This document shows positions 25,579 through 34,428 of a stretch of DNA of 64,000 nt, piece by piece. A model generated the notes under the pieces. It worked only from the letters and a program-made list of their open reading frames with translations, did not search any database and was not told the origin of the DNA. Every line of letters begins with the position of its first letter. The first letter of the stretch is position 1. The stretch is from an uncultured Dehalococcoidia bacterium (GTDB lineage Bacteria; Chloroflexota; Dehalococcoidia; Lucifugimonadales; GCA-2712585), in assembly GCA_951812825.1 (NCBI GenBank), contig OX638324.1, forward strand, positions 130,977 to 194,976. Reading direction: 5' to 3'. The translations under genes were made by a program, and so were the position numbers.

Positions 25579-27219
25579 ATGCCCCGAATGACGACGGCGC
25601 AGGCGTTGGTGCGCTCCCTTGTAAGGGAGGGTGTGGAGGTGGTCTTCGGACTTCCGGGCGTGCAGATAATGGACGTCTACGACGCCTTCTACCACGAGCC
25701 GGGCATCCGCCTTATCACCACCCGCCACGAGCAGACCGCCGCATACATGGCCGACGGCTACTCCCGCTCTACGGGCAAGATTGGCGCTGCGCTGGTGGTG
25801 CCGGGGCCGGGTCTGCTGAATGCTGCCGCCGGAATCGGCACCGCCTATGCTTCCTCGTCGCCTGTGCTGCTGCTGGCCGGGCAGGTGGAGAGCTACAACA
25901 TTGGCAAGGGTGCGGGGGCCGTCCACGAGGTGGTTGACCAGCTTGACGTGGTGAAGAACATCACCAAGTGGCGGTCGACCATCATGGAGCCGGCCGAAGC
26001 GCCGGAGGCCGTCCACGAGGCGATGAAGCAGCTTCAGACGGGGAGACCCCGCCCCGTGGCGTTAGAGGTGCCCTCCGACGTGCTGGCGCAGTCGGCGGAC
26101 GTGGACCTGCTGGAGCCGGAGGTGTTCGCCAAGCAGGGACCGACTGCGGATGCCGTTGAATCGGCGTTAGACATTCTGAGCCAGGCGGAACGTCCCATCA
26201 TCTGGGCAGGGGGCGGAATAAACCTGGCCGGCGCCAATGAAGAGTTGACCAAGCTTGCGGAAGCTCTGAACGCCGCTGTTATCGTAACTGCCGAGGGCAA
26301 GGGCGCAATTGCCGAAAATCACCCCAACTACGTCGGGCCTTATTACTACAGCCACGGGCCCGGTCACCGGGTTGTGCCCCAGGGTGACGCGATCCTTGCG
26401 GTGGGCACGCGGCTGCACTTCTTCAATCCGGTGTCGTGGAGCTTCAAGCCGGACCAGCCGATAATCCACGTGGACGTCGACCCGGAGGAGTTGGGCAGGA
26501 ACTGGCCGGAGGAGGTCAGCATCTGCGCCGACGCCAAGCCGGCGCTGCAAGCGCTGCTGCACGGAATCAAGGGACGTGGGAACAAGAGTCAATGGACAGC
26601 AGAAGAGATCGCTCATCACAGGGCCTTGGACTACCAGGACACAAAGGCCAAGGCTCCCGACCAGGCGCGGATCATTGAGTCGATCAGGGCGGAGTTGGAG
26701 GACGATGCTGTACTCATAAGCGGCATATCCAGCATTGGCTACTGGTCTCACCTGGCCTTTCCGGTGCTGGCTCCCCGGTCCTACCTGAACACATCGTATT
26801 TTGCCACGCTTGGCTACGCCTTTCCCACGGGCCTTGGGGCCAAGGTGGGAAATCCCGACCGGCAGGTGGTGGTGGTCACTGGCGACGGTGGGTTCATGTA
26901 CGGACTGCCGGACCTGGCTACGGCGGTGCAGGAGGGGATAAACTCGGTGACGGTGGTGTTCAACGATGGTGCGCTGGGCGCTTCCTTGCGTGACCAGCAG
27001 GTGCGATATAAAGGGCGAGTTATCGGGACTCGCTTGCGGAATCCCAACTTCGCCGCGACGGCGGAGGCCTTCGGCGCGGTAGGCGTCAGGTTGGAGCACT
27101 ATGATCAGTTGGGTGAAGCCCTGAGAGATGCGCTGAAGCTGGACGAGCCCGTCATCATCGACTGCCCAATAGAGAGCTGGACGCCGCCCTTCCAGATTGC
27201 ACCCCCGGGGAGCATGTAG
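25579..27219 (+). CDS. Thiamine-diphosphate-dependent enzyme (acetolactate synthase-like)
   Basis: 546 residues. The N-domain has VFGLPGVQIMDVYDAF and the catalytic Glu in TTRHEQTAAYMADGYSR. The central domain PIIWAGGGINLAGANEEL is the NAD-like/FAD-site domain, and the C-domain carries the ThDP/Mg motif GDGGFMYGLPDLATAVQEGINSVTVVFND. Family members include acetolactate synthases and various 2-oxoacid decarboxylases or lyases. The substrate is not deducible, and there is no small regulatory subunit gene beside it, so amino-acid biosynthesis is not assured. Ribosome site GGAGGTGAAGG. Confidence 0.9.
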   Translation: MPRMTTAQALVRSLVREGVEVVFGLPGVQIMDVYDAFYHEPGIRLITTRHEQTAAYMADGYSRSTGKIGAALVVPGPGLLNAAAGIGTAYASSSPVLLLAGQVESYNIGKGAGAVHEVVDQLDVVKNITKWRSTIMEPAEAPEAVHEAMKQLQTGRPRPVALEVPSDVLAQSADVDLLEPEVFAKQGPTADAVESALDILSQAERPIIWAGGGINLAGANEELTKLAEALNAAVIVTAEGKGAIAENHPNYVGPYYYSHGPGHRVVPQGDAILAVGTRLHFFNPVSWSFKPDQPIIHVDVDPEELGRNWPEEVSICADAKPALQALLHGIKGRGNKSQWTAEEIAHHRALDYQDTKAKAPDQARIIESIRAELEDDAVLISGISSIGYWSHLAFPVLAPRSYLNTSYFATLGYAFPTGLGAKVGNPDRQVVVVTGDGGFMYGLPDLATAVQEGINSVTVVFNDGALGASLRDQQVRYKGRVIGTRLRNPNFAATAEAFGAVGVRLEHYDQLGEALRDALKLDEPVIIDCPIESWTPPFQIAPPGSM

Positions 27220-27286
27220 CCTCAGCCTGCGTGCAGACCCGCTTGAGCCAAAACGTCATCTGAACTACTGAAATTTAGGAGGATTC

Positions 27287-28111
27287 ATGCTGCCCTTCAC
27301 GTCGAGGAGGAATGGAGTCGGTGTTGTGGAGTTCTACGGGCCTATAGGCAGCGGGAACCAGGTTGCGGAGCAGCTTAAGCTGCTGAACACGGCGCTGATG
27401 AGCAAGAGGGTCAAGGCGCTTCTGCTGGACATCGACTCGCCGGGCGGCACTGTGGGCGGGTCTGAGGCTATCTATTTCCTCCTTCAGCGGGTGGCGAACA
27501 GGAAGCCGGTGGTTGCGTACATTCGTGGTCTGGGGGCTTCGGGGGCGTACCTGATAAGCTGCCCCGCCGCAAAGATTATCAGCCTGCCGTCGGCGCTTGT
27601 AGGGTCCATCGGAGTGCTCTACCTACGCCCTGCCTTGCAGGACCTGTTGGAGAGGTTCGGCATTGGGCTTTCCGTGTACAAGGGCGGGCGATTGAAGGAC
27701 ATGACGGGCTTCTGGCGAAGCCCGACGGACGAAGAGGACGAGAAGTTTGAGTCTCTCATTGGGGAAGTCCACGAGTCCTTCATACGATGTGTGGCAAAGG
27801 GCAGAAGTATGGAGGTGGAGAAAGTCACCGAATTGGCGACGGGGGAGGTGTTCACCGGGCTGAGAGCGGAGAAGCTGGGTCTGGTGGATGAACTTGGGGA
27901 CTTTCACCACGCGCTGCAGGTGGCGGCGGACTTGGGGGGAGTGCGACCTAATCCGCTGTGGATAAGGCCACGGCGGAGTCTGTTGGAGCGATTTGCAGGG
28001 AGATTCGGTCGGGGGATGGCCGCCGGGCTGGCGTCCGGCATACGGCAGGAGCTTCCAGCCGGCTTGTACTACGGCAATCCGGGTCTGTTCGGGGGACGCT
28101 GGGGGGACTAG
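27287..28111 (+). CDS. S49 signal-peptide-peptidase (SppA-like) serine protease
   Basis: 274 residues. ClpP-like fold: LLLDIDSPGGTVGGSE, then the nucleophile Ser85 in GLGASGAYLIS and the general-base Lys137 in GGRLKDM, followed by GEVFTGLRAEKLGLVDELGD. It lacks both a signal peptide and a membrane helix, so it is shorter than E. coli SppA and more like cytosolic SppA/SohB-type single-domain members. The Lys dyad placement is by alignment. Strand-opposed to mazG, whose stop region overlaps this gene by 4 bases. Confidence 0.85.
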   Translation: MLPFTSRRNGVGVVEFYGPIGSGNQVAEQLKLLNTALMSKRVKALLLDIDSPGGTVGGSEAIYFLLQRVANRKPVVAYIRGLGASGAYLISCPAAKIISLPSALVGSIGVLYLRPALQDLLERFGIGLSVYKGGRLKDMTGFWRSPTDEEDEKFESLIGEVHESFIRCVAKGRSMEVEKVTELATGEVFTGLRAEKLGLVDELGDFHHALQVAADLGGVRPNPLWIRPRRSLLERFAGRFGRGMAAGLASGIRQELPAGLYYGNPGLFGGRWGD

Positions 28112-28917
28112 AGGGACCGTTGGTCTACGAGGGTCTTGGCCTCCTGCCAGAGGGCTTCTTTGCCGTCCATTGACAGTTCGTCGAAGTCAATGGAGCGTTC
28201 TTTTGCCAGCCGCTCCATGGACAGATAGCGTTCTTTGAACTTCCGGTTGGCCTGTCTGAGAGCGTCCTCGGCGTGGATGCCCTGCCATCGGGCCAGGTTA
28301 ACGAGGGCGAAAAGCAGGTCACCGATTTCGTCGGTCTTCTGCTCGATTCCCTTCGCCGTGACCACCTCATGGGCTTCCTCGGCAATCTTGGCCAGGACAC
28401 CGTCCACGTCGTCCCAATCAAAGCCGACGCGGGCGGCGCGTTCCTGCATGAGCTGGGCGTAGGCGAGAGACGGGGTTTCGGGTGGGATGCCTTCCACGGC
28501 GGAGCGTTTCTTTCCTTCGGCGCTCTTCAGCATTTCCCAGTTGCGCTCTACTTCGCGAGCGTCGGCCACCTTGGTGTCGCCGAATACGTGGGGATGACGA
28601 CGAACGAGCTTGTCGGCGCTCCGGTCCATGATTTCGGCGAGGGTGAACTGGCCTGCCTTGCGAGCGATGTCTGCGTGAAAGAGCACCTGGAGCAGCACGT
28701 CCCCCATCTCCTCGGACAGCTCTTTGGGGTCTTGGGAGTCGATGGCCTCCAGGGCCTCGTAGCACTCCTCAAGCAAGTTGCGCTTCAGGCTGAGGTGGGT
28801 CTGCTCCAGGTCCCATGGGCAACCGCCGGGAGAACGCAGGTGATCGACTACGCGGACAAGGGCTTCGAAGGCGGTTACTTCGCTGTTGAAATCCGGCGAG
28901 GAGGAGTGGCTGTCCAT
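28108..28917 (-). CDS. mazG: MazG nucleoside triphosphate pyrophosphohydrolase
   Basis: 269 residues from the chosen ATG. Two MazG domains: EECYEALEAID ... EMGDVLLQVLFHADIA near 30-75 and EEAHEVV ... DEIGDLLFALVNLARW near 190-220, each with the EExxE + ExxD metal-binding pattern, plus SPGGCPWDLEQTH near the N-terminus. Hydrolyses (d)NTPs, including damaged ones. A longer in-frame start exists, but the chosen ATG is where a TATAAT promoter would start transcription, so it appears leaderless. Convergent 4-base overlap with sppA. Confidence 0.93.
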   Translation of the reverse strand: MDSHSSSPDFNSEVTAFEALVRVVDHLRSPGGCPWDLEQTHLSLKRNLLEECYEALEAIDSQDPKELSEEMGDVLLQVLFHADIARKAGQFTLAEIMDRSADKLVRRHPHVFGDTKVADAREVERNWEMLKSAEGKKRSAVEGIPPETPSLAYAQLMQERAARVGFDWDDVDGVLAKIAEEAHEVVTAKGIEQKTDEIGDLLFALVNLARWQGIHAEDALRQANRKFKERYLSMERLAKERSIDFDELSMDGKEALWQEAKTLVDQRSL

Positions 28918-28923
28918 GGGGCG

Positions 28924-28953
28924 ATTATAGGCGGGGGCTGCGTTGAATGACAA
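28924..28953 (-). promoter_or_regulatory. Leaderless promoter of mazG
   Basis: TTGTCA (28948-28953) and perfect TATAAT (28924-28929) with an 18-base spacer. The -10 ends 6 bases before the ATG, so the predicted transcription start coincides with the A of the start codon. No ribosome site exists. Confidence 0.65.
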
Positions 28954-28978
28954 GGTCGGGAGTGATAACTTACCTGCC

Positions 28979-29731
28979 ATGAAACCCGGCCTAGTACGCG
29001 CAGTGGTCACGTTGCTTTTTGTTGTCGCGGTACCCGTTCTTCTGATTGCCGCGAGTGTCGCGTGGGCGGTCAATGACCTGGGACTCTATGCCCGCGGCTT
29101 CGACAAGTACGATATTCCGACGGTAACCGGAATCGAGCTGGAGGACCTGGTGCAGGTTGGGCGGGAGATTCGGAGCTACTTTCACTCGACCCAGGAGCCG
29201 CTGGACGTCCGCACCAGGATTTACGGGCGCGAGCAGGTGTTGTTCAACTATCGCGAAGTCATACACATGGCGGACGTTAAGGACTTGATCTGGGTTGTTT
29301 ACGGGACAGGGGCGCTGGCGCTGCTTTTCATGTCAGGGGTTGGGGTGGTGGGGTTTGTGCGAAAGGGACGCAGTTTCGCGCCCGCGTTATGTCGCAGGAT
29401 GCTGTGGGGCGCGGAGGCTACGGTGGGGCTGGTGGCGTTGGTAGGGCTGATATCCCTGGTGGCCTTCGATGAGCTTTTTCTGCTCTTCCACCGGGTAAGC
29501 TTTGCCAATGATTTCTGGCAGTTGGACCCACGGCGCGACTTTCTAGTGATGATGTTCCCGGAAGGGTTCTGGCTGGACGCGACGCTTTTTGTGGCGTTCC
29601 TGACGCTGGGAGGAGCGGCACTATTGGCCGTTGTTTCCGGTGGGTATCTGGTGCTACGGAATCCATCAATGCGACGGAAGTTGATAGGACTTCTGAAGAT
29701 GGATGCCCGCATTCGCGGGAAAAACGAGTAG
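28979..29731 (+). CDS. DUF1461/TIGR01906 family membrane protein
   Basis: 250 residues from the ATG (an upstream TTG would add 12). Four membrane helices: about 8-28 (AVVTLLFVVAVPVLLIAAS), 105-125, 145-165 and 210-230. Between the first two is the conserved outside loop with REIRSYFHSTQEPLDVRTRI. C-terminal residues DARIRGKNE overlap a short palindromic repeat, as though the element donated the end of the gene. Function unknown. Divergent from mazG, so its promoter overlaps the mazG one. Confidence 0.82.
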   Translation: MKPGLVRAVVTLLFVVAVPVLLIAASVAWAVNDLGLYARGFDKYDIPTVTGIELEDLVQVGREIRSYFHSTQEPLDVRTRIYGREQVLFNYREVIHMADVKDLIWVVYGTGALALLFMSGVGVVGFVRKGRSFAPALCRRMLWGAEATVGLVALVGLISLVAFDELFLLFHRVSFANDFWQLDPRRDFLVMMFPEGFWLDATLFVAFLTLGGAALLAVVSGGYLVLRNPSMRRKLIGLLKMDARIRGKNE

Positions 29732-29769
29732 CGGGTCAGAAGGGCTATTGTTGGTTGCAGAATGAAGGC

Positions 29770-30000
29770 CTAGTGGGTCGCGCTGCAGGCACAGGCTCCG
29801 CCGGCACAACCTCCACAGCCACCCATTCCGGCAACGGGCTCCGAGAAGCCTCCATCGCTTGACACGAAGGCTGAGAAGAGGGAGAGGGCCTTCTTGGAGG
29901 GGAGGCCGCAATCAGGGCATTCGGCTTGGGAAGCGCCCGCAGGCTGCAACCGGTCGAATTTCACGTTGCATTCGGGGCAAACGTATTCATAGATGGGCAT
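29770..30000 (-). CDS. FmdB-like zinc-ribbon protein
   Basis: 76 residues. Begins MPIYEYVCPECNVKFDRLQ, with the second half-site CPDCGLPSKKALS: a CxxC...CxxC zinc ribbon typical of the FmdB family, small putative regulators of unknown role. The tail GGCGGCAGGACAC is Gly/Cys-rich. Ribosome site GAGG 9 bases from the ATG. Same strand as mutM and polA, 76 bases downstream of mutM. Confidence 0.9.
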   Translation of the reverse strand: MPIYEYVCPECNVKFDRLQPAGASQAECPDCGLPSKKALSLFSAFVSSDGGFSEPVAGMGGCGGCAGGACACSATH

Positions 30001-30076
30001 CAGTTAATCCTCAAGCGTTGATGTAACTTCACCTAAAGATACGGCACGGTTGCTGTTCGGTAAAGAGCCTTGCCGT

Positions 30077-30889
30077 TCATGTCTGGCACTTGGGGCAGAA
30101 GTAAGTGCCGCGGCTCCTCACAATTATTCGCTGGATGGGCTCGCCGCATTTTGTGCAAGCCGCATTTGCTTTTCTTGGCACCTTGAGGGTACCCAGCCCT
30201 TCCGCAGACTCCGTTGGAGGGCCTCCTTTGGACACCAGGTCTTCCAGCTTGTCGATGGCCTGGGTGAGGATTTCGACGGTGGCGGCGTGCATCAGCTCTC
30301 CCTGTTTGGGGGTCAGGGTTCCACCGGGCGTGAGCGGGTGGACGGTGGCGGAGAAAAGTATCTCGTCGGCGTAGATATTGCCAATGCCGGCAATCACGTT
30401 TTGGTCGCAGAGCAGGGCCTTGACGGGGGCCTTGCGCCGTTCCAGTCGTTGCATGAGGACTTCCGGAGTGAAGGACTCATCCAGAGGTTCCGGACCCAGG
30501 TTGCCGACAAGGAGCGCTTCGTCCGCAACAAGCTGAACAGTGCCCAGCTTTCGGGGGTCGACGAAGAGGAGATACCAGTCGTCGTCCAGCGGGAAGAAGT
30601 TGCGCGTCATCGGGTGTCGGGGAGTTGCTGAACGCTCCAGTAGAAGGGAGCCGGTCATGCGCATGTGGAACACCAGGCTTTGCCCATCATCCAGCCTGAG
30701 CATGAGGAATTTGGCCCGCCTGGCAACGTCTTGTACGTGCTTGTGCAAGATGCCCAGGACCAGGTCCTCAAGAGAAGAACCCTTTACCGCCTTGGGCCAA
30801 TCCAGAACGGCGCCGGTGAACTTCCTTCCCACCAGCCCCCGACCGAGAAGGTAACGGCGCATTGCCTCTACATCTGGGAGTTCAGGCAT
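30077..30889 (-). CDS. mutM: Formamidopyrimidine-DNA glycosylase
   Basis: 270 residues. Removes 8-oxoguanine and Fapy lesions and nicks the site. The catalytic Pro2 and Glu3 lie in MPELPDVEAM. The conserved Lys is in LDWPKAVKG region; GIGNIYADEILF is the helix-two-turn-helix, and the C-terminus is the zinc finger CTKCGEPIQRIIVRSRGT ... CPKC. Starts 9 bases after polA and probably shares its transcript. Confidence 0.95.
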   Translation of the reverse strand: MPELPDVEAMRRYLLGRGLVGRKFTGAVLDWPKAVKGSSLEDLVLGILHKHVQDVARRAKFLMLRLDDGQSLVFHMRMTGSLLLERSATPRHPMTRNFFPLDDDWYLLFVDPRKLGTVQLVADEALLVGNLGPEPLDESFTPEVLMQRLERRKAPVKALLCDQNVIAGIGNIYADEILFSATVHPLTPGGTLTPKQGELMHAATVEILTQAIDKLEDLVSKGGPPTESAEGLGTLKVPRKANAACTKCGEPIQRIIVRSRGTYFCPKCQT

Positions 30890-30898
30890 GGAAAGATT

Positions 30899-33679
30899 CT
30901 ACTCCATGTCTCCCCAGGTGGCGCCCACTTTGGTGTCCACCTTCAGGGGTACGGACATTTCTGCGTAGCCTTCCAGGGCGTTGGGCATCTCCTCGCTGAC
31001 GATGGCCTTGAGCCCTTCCAACTGGTCTTCCGACGCTTCAAAGACCAGCTCGTCGTGTACCTGGAGGAGCATCCTGGCCTGGAAGTCGGAGTCCTCGAGG
31101 CGGCGGTGCACCCGGATCATGGCGAGCTTCATAATGTCGGCGGCAGTGCCCTGGACGGGCATGTTGATGGCCATTCGCTCGCCCTGCTGACGCACCACCC
31201 GGTTGGAGGCGTGGACCTCCGGGATGTACCTTCGATGACCCAGCAAGGTCTCCACGTAGCCGACGGCCTTCACCCGCTCCTTTATGTCATCTAGATAACC
31301 CTGGATGCCCGGGTACTTGTCGAAGTAGGTCTGGATGAACTTTCGGCCTTCATCCGGAGAGAATTCGGTCTGCTGGGAGATGCCGAAGGCGGAGAGGCCG
31401 TAGATTACGCCGAAGTTGAGGACCTTGGCGATGCGGCGGTGGTCGGCGGTCACTTCGTCCGTTGGAACTTCGAACATCATGGAGGCGGTGGCCGTATGGA
31501 TGTCTTCTCCCTGCAAGAAGGCGTCTATCAACGCAGAGTCCTGGGAGAGGTGGGCCAAAACGCGGAGCTCGATTTGGGAGTAGTCGGCGGCGAAGAGCAG
31601 CCACGAGTCGCCGTTCATTGGCCGTGCGCGGAAGGCCTTGCGTACCTGACGGCCCAACTCAGTGCGAACTGGGATGTTCTGGAGGTTGGGATCGTTGCTG
31701 GAGATTCGACCGGTGGCCGAACCGGCCTGGTTGTAGCTGGTGTGAATACGGTTGGTGCGGGGGTTGATCAGGGTTGGGAGGGAGTCGACGTAGGTGGACT
31801 TGAGCTTAGTAACCTGACGATAGTCCAGAACCTTCTCAATCACCGGATGGGCGCCCTTGAGGGACTCGAGTGAGTTGGCGTCGGTGGAGTAGCCGGTCTT
31901 GGTGCGCTTGGTCTTGGGCAGCCCTTGCTCCTCGAAGAGCACCTGGCTGAGCTGCTTGGGAGAGTTTATTTTGAAGGTGTGGCCAACATCCTCGTAGATG
32001 GCGGTTTCCAATTCAGCAATCTTCAGCCGGAGGTCTTGGGACATCTCCTGCAGGCTGCCGCCATCGAGGGTTATGCCGTTACGCTGCATGCGGACAAGCA
32101 CTTCGATGAGGGGCATTTCAATGTCTTGGAAGATGTCCCAGAAGCCGTCGTCTCGGAGTCTCTTTTCCAGGATGGGACGGAGCCTACCGGAGTAGTCGGC
32201 GTCGGCGCAGGCGTAGGTGACTACGTCTTCGATGGGGACCTGGTCCATGCTCTTCTGTTTCCGACCTGTGCCAATCAGGGCCTTGATGGGGGTCATCTCG
32301 AAGTTAAACATGTCCAGGGCGAGGTTCTTCAGTCCGATGGCCTTAATGCCAAGGAGGTAGGCGGCCATCATGGTGTCGCAGGCCATGCCCCGGACCTGAA
32401 TGCCGTAGTTTCCCAAGACGGTGACATCGTAGTTCAGATTATGGCCGGACTTGGCGATTTGGGGGTCTTCGAGCAGGGGCCGGACCGCCGCCAGCACCTC
32501 TTCCAGGGGAAGCTGGTCGCCCTGCTGGTGGCCGACGGGGACGTACCAGGCCTTGCCAGGTGCGGTGGAGAAGCTGAGCCCCACGAGCTCCGACGACATG
32601 GTGTTGAGGCTGGTGGTCTCGGTATCGAAGGCGAACTGGCCGGCCTCGTGGAGGGACTCGATCATTCTGTCGAGGGCTTCCTGTGTGTCAACACACTGGT
32701 AGTCCACCTTGGGGCCTTCTCCCTTGGCGGGTTTGGAGTCGTCGCCGGAAGGCTCGCCGTTGGCGTGGGGCACGCGGGAGACGACGCTGGCGAATTCCAG
32801 TTCGCGAAGCAGGTTAACTACGTCGTCCCTGTCGTAGTTCCAGAAGCGGCATTCGTCCAGGTCCAGGGATACGGGGGCGTCCTTCCGGATGGTGGTCAGG
32901 ATTTTGCCCTGCAGGGCGGCGTCCTTGTTTTCTGCGAGGATTTTCCTTGTCCTGGGGGGAGTTACTTCCTCAATCTGATCGTATATGCCCTCAATGGTTC
33001 GGAACTTGAGAAGGAGCTTGGTGGCTGCCACCTTTCCGAGTCCAGGGAGGCCGGGGATGTTGTCCGACGGGTCTCCAACGATGGCCTTGAAGTCCGGCTG
33101 GACCTCGGGTTCCAGACCGCCGAAACGCTTCCGTACTTCCGTCTCGTCATATATCTTCGGCCCGCGGAAACTGGTGAAAATCTGCACCCGCACGTGGGGG
33201 GAGACGAGCTGGAGAATGTCCGTGTCTCCCGTCAGGATGACGGTTTCTACGCCCTGCGTCTCCGCCTGCTGGGCGAGGGCGCCCAAAACGTCGTCCGCTT
33301 CAAAGCCTGGAACTTCGAGCCGGGGAATGTTGAAGGCCGCCATCAACTGCTTGACCCGGTCAAACTGGTGTCGCAGTTCAGGGGGAGTTGGAGGCCGATG
33401 GGCCTTGTATTCGTCGAACATTTCGTGCCTGAAGGTTGGCGCCGGAGTGTCGAAGGCGATGATGCAGTGGGTGGGCTGAAAGTCGGCGATTGATCTGAGG
33501 AAAGTGTTGGAAAAGCCGTAGACGGCGGTGGTGTCCTCTCCTTCGCGAGTGGTGAGAGACTGCCCCGGCGCAATGGCGTGAAAGGCGCGATGCACCATGG
33601 CGTGGCCGTCCATAATCATGAGGAAGGGTTTGTCGCGCTTCAGGGGCAGGCTGAGCATAGTTCCTTGTTCAGAGGCCAT
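30899..33679 (-). CDS. polA: DNA polymerase I
   Basis: 926 residues. Three domains are visible: a 5'-3' exonuclease (to about 290; FEADDVLGALAQQAE, TGDTDILQLV, VGDPSDNIPGLPGLGKVAATKLL), a 3'-5' exonuclease with the Asp-Glu pair in FDTETTSL and YACADADYSG, so probably proofreading-active, and the polymerase (LFAADYSQIELRVLAHLSQD, RRIAKVLNFGVIYGLSAFG, LLQVHDELVFE). The start has only a weak ribosome site (AAGG). A TATAAT box lies about 50 bases upstream. Followed by mutM. Confidence 0.97.
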   Translation of the reverse strand: MASEQGTMLSLPLKRDKPFLMIMDGHAMVHRAFHAIAPGQSLTTREGEDTTAVYGFSNTFLRSIADFQPTHCIIAFDTPAPTFRHEMFDEYKAHRPPTPPELRHQFDRVKQLMAAFNIPRLEVPGFEADDVLGALAQQAETQGVETVILTGDTDILQLVSPHVRVQIFTSFRGPKIYDETEVRKRFGGLEPEVQPDFKAIVGDPSDNIPGLPGLGKVAATKLLLKFRTIEGIYDQIEEVTPPRTRKILAENKDAALQGKILTTIRKDAPVSLDLDECRFWNYDRDDVVNLLRELEFASVVSRVPHANGEPSGDDSKPAKGEGPKVDYQCVDTQEALDRMIESLHEAGQFAFDTETTSLNTMSSELVGLSFSTAPGKAWYVPVGHQQGDQLPLEEVLAAVRPLLEDPQIAKSGHNLNYDVTVLGNYGIQVRGMACDTMMAAYLLGIKAIGLKNLALDMFNFEMTPIKALIGTGRKQKSMDQVPIEDVVTYACADADYSGRLRPILEKRLRDDGFWDIFQDIEMPLIEVLVRMQRNGITLDGGSLQEMSQDLRLKIAELETAIYEDVGHTFKINSPKQLSQVLFEEQGLPKTKRTKTGYSTDANSLESLKGAHPVIEKVLDYRQVTKLKSTYVDSLPTLINPRTNRIHTSYNQAGSATGRISSNDPNLQNIPVRTELGRQVRKAFRARPMNGDSWLLFAADYSQIELRVLAHLSQDSALIDAFLQGEDIHTATASMMFEVPTDEVTADHRRIAKVLNFGVIYGLSAFGISQQTEFSPDEGRKFIQTYFDKYPGIQGYLDDIKERVKAVGYVETLLGHRRYIPEVHASNRVVRQQGERMAINMPVQGTAADIMKLAMIRVHRRLEDSDFQARMLLQVHDELVFEASEDQLEGLKAIVSEEMPNALEGYAEMSVPLKVDTKVGATWGDME

Positions 33680-33723
33680 GGGTATCCGCCTTATGGTAAG
33701 TGATATGACGCAGTCTCAGGGTG

Positions 33724-33729
33724 ATTATA
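33724..33729 (-). promoter_or_regulatory. -10 box of the polA promoter
   Basis: Perfect TATAAT on the minus strand, giving a leader of about 40 bases before the polA ATG. The -35 is not convincing. Confidence 0.45.
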
Positions 33730-33824
33730 CACCAAGACCTTTTGGGGAGAAGCTTGGTTACAAGGTGAGGCGTTTGCTGGAGTAAGCATGGGTGTCCGGT
33801 GTCGTGAGGCTGGAAACGAGAGGC

Positions 33825-33868
33825 AAAAGAAAACTCCACCGGTCCCGGTGCCGGGGACCGATGGAGTT
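33825..33868 (-). terminator. Rho-independent terminator of the rsmD-coaD-coiled-coil operon
   Basis: A long stem (AACTCCA... pairing with TGGAGTT, inner GGTCCC.../GGGACC) 20 bases beyond the stop, then TTTTCTTTT on the minus strand. Confidence 0.88.
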
Positions 33869-33888
33869 GATGAGGAAGAGTCCGGGAG

Positions 33889-34410
33889 TTAGCTGTTGTG
33901 CCTGCTGCCGTTTTCTGCCAAGACCTCGAAGGTCTCGACACCAGTGAGAAGAGCAAGCCCGTTGCGAACGCTGGTGAGGTTGGCCGTCAGCTGGCGCTCG
34001 AGGTTGCGAAGGGCCTTGGCGGCGTATGCATCCACCTCTGCCCTGCTGGTCTTCAGCTCGGTCTCGGCCTGGGAGATCATGCGGTTGGACTTTCGCTCTG
34101 CGTCGTCCACGATCTGCCGAGCCCTGCGCTGGGCCTCCTTCAGGACCTCCGACTGGTTGATCCGGTTCTGGAATTCCTCTTCAGCCTGGGCCTTTGTGCG
34201 GCGGCGCTCGGCCTCTGCCAAGTTGAGGATGTCGTCCTTGTTGACCAGGATCTCCTTGGCGGCTCGAACGTCCTGGGGTACTGCGAGTCGCAGCTGGTCC
34301 ATTAGCTCTTGAACCTTGTTGACATCCAGAAGAGTGCGTTGAGTTGCGGGAACCTTGGTACTAGTGGTAATTAGTGCTTCCAGCCTATCGATGATATTGA
34401 TTATATCCAT
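33889..34410 (-). CDS. Coiled-coil protein, ATP-synthase-b / DivIVA-like
   Basis: 173 residues from an ATG with GGAGG 5 bases upstream; the longer start adds five residues without support. N-terminal MDIINIIDRLEALI, then a helical body rich in Glu/Lys/Arg/Gln with repeating charged heptads (AEAERRRTKAQAEEEFQ; AQRRARQIVDDAERKSNRMI). No membrane helix. The 'RARQIVDDAE' helix recalls DivIVA and F-type ATPase b-subunit stalks; assignment is by composition only. Last gene of the rsmD-coaD operon, so its function may be in division or envelope assembly. Confidence 0.72.
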   Translation of the reverse strand: MDIINIIDRLEALITTSTKVPATQRTLLDVNKVQELMDQLRLAVPQDVRAAKEILVNKDDILNLAEAERRRTKAQAEEEFQNRINQSEVLKEAQRRARQIVDDAERKSNRMISQAETELKTSRAEVDAYAAKALRNLERQLTANLTSVRNGLALLTGVETFEVLAENGSRHNS

Positions 34411-34428
34411 ATGTCCTCCTTCCAATCT

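Noticed and set aside
31925-33493. Plus-strand open frame of 522 codons
   Set aside because: Antisense to polA; no motif or ribosome site.
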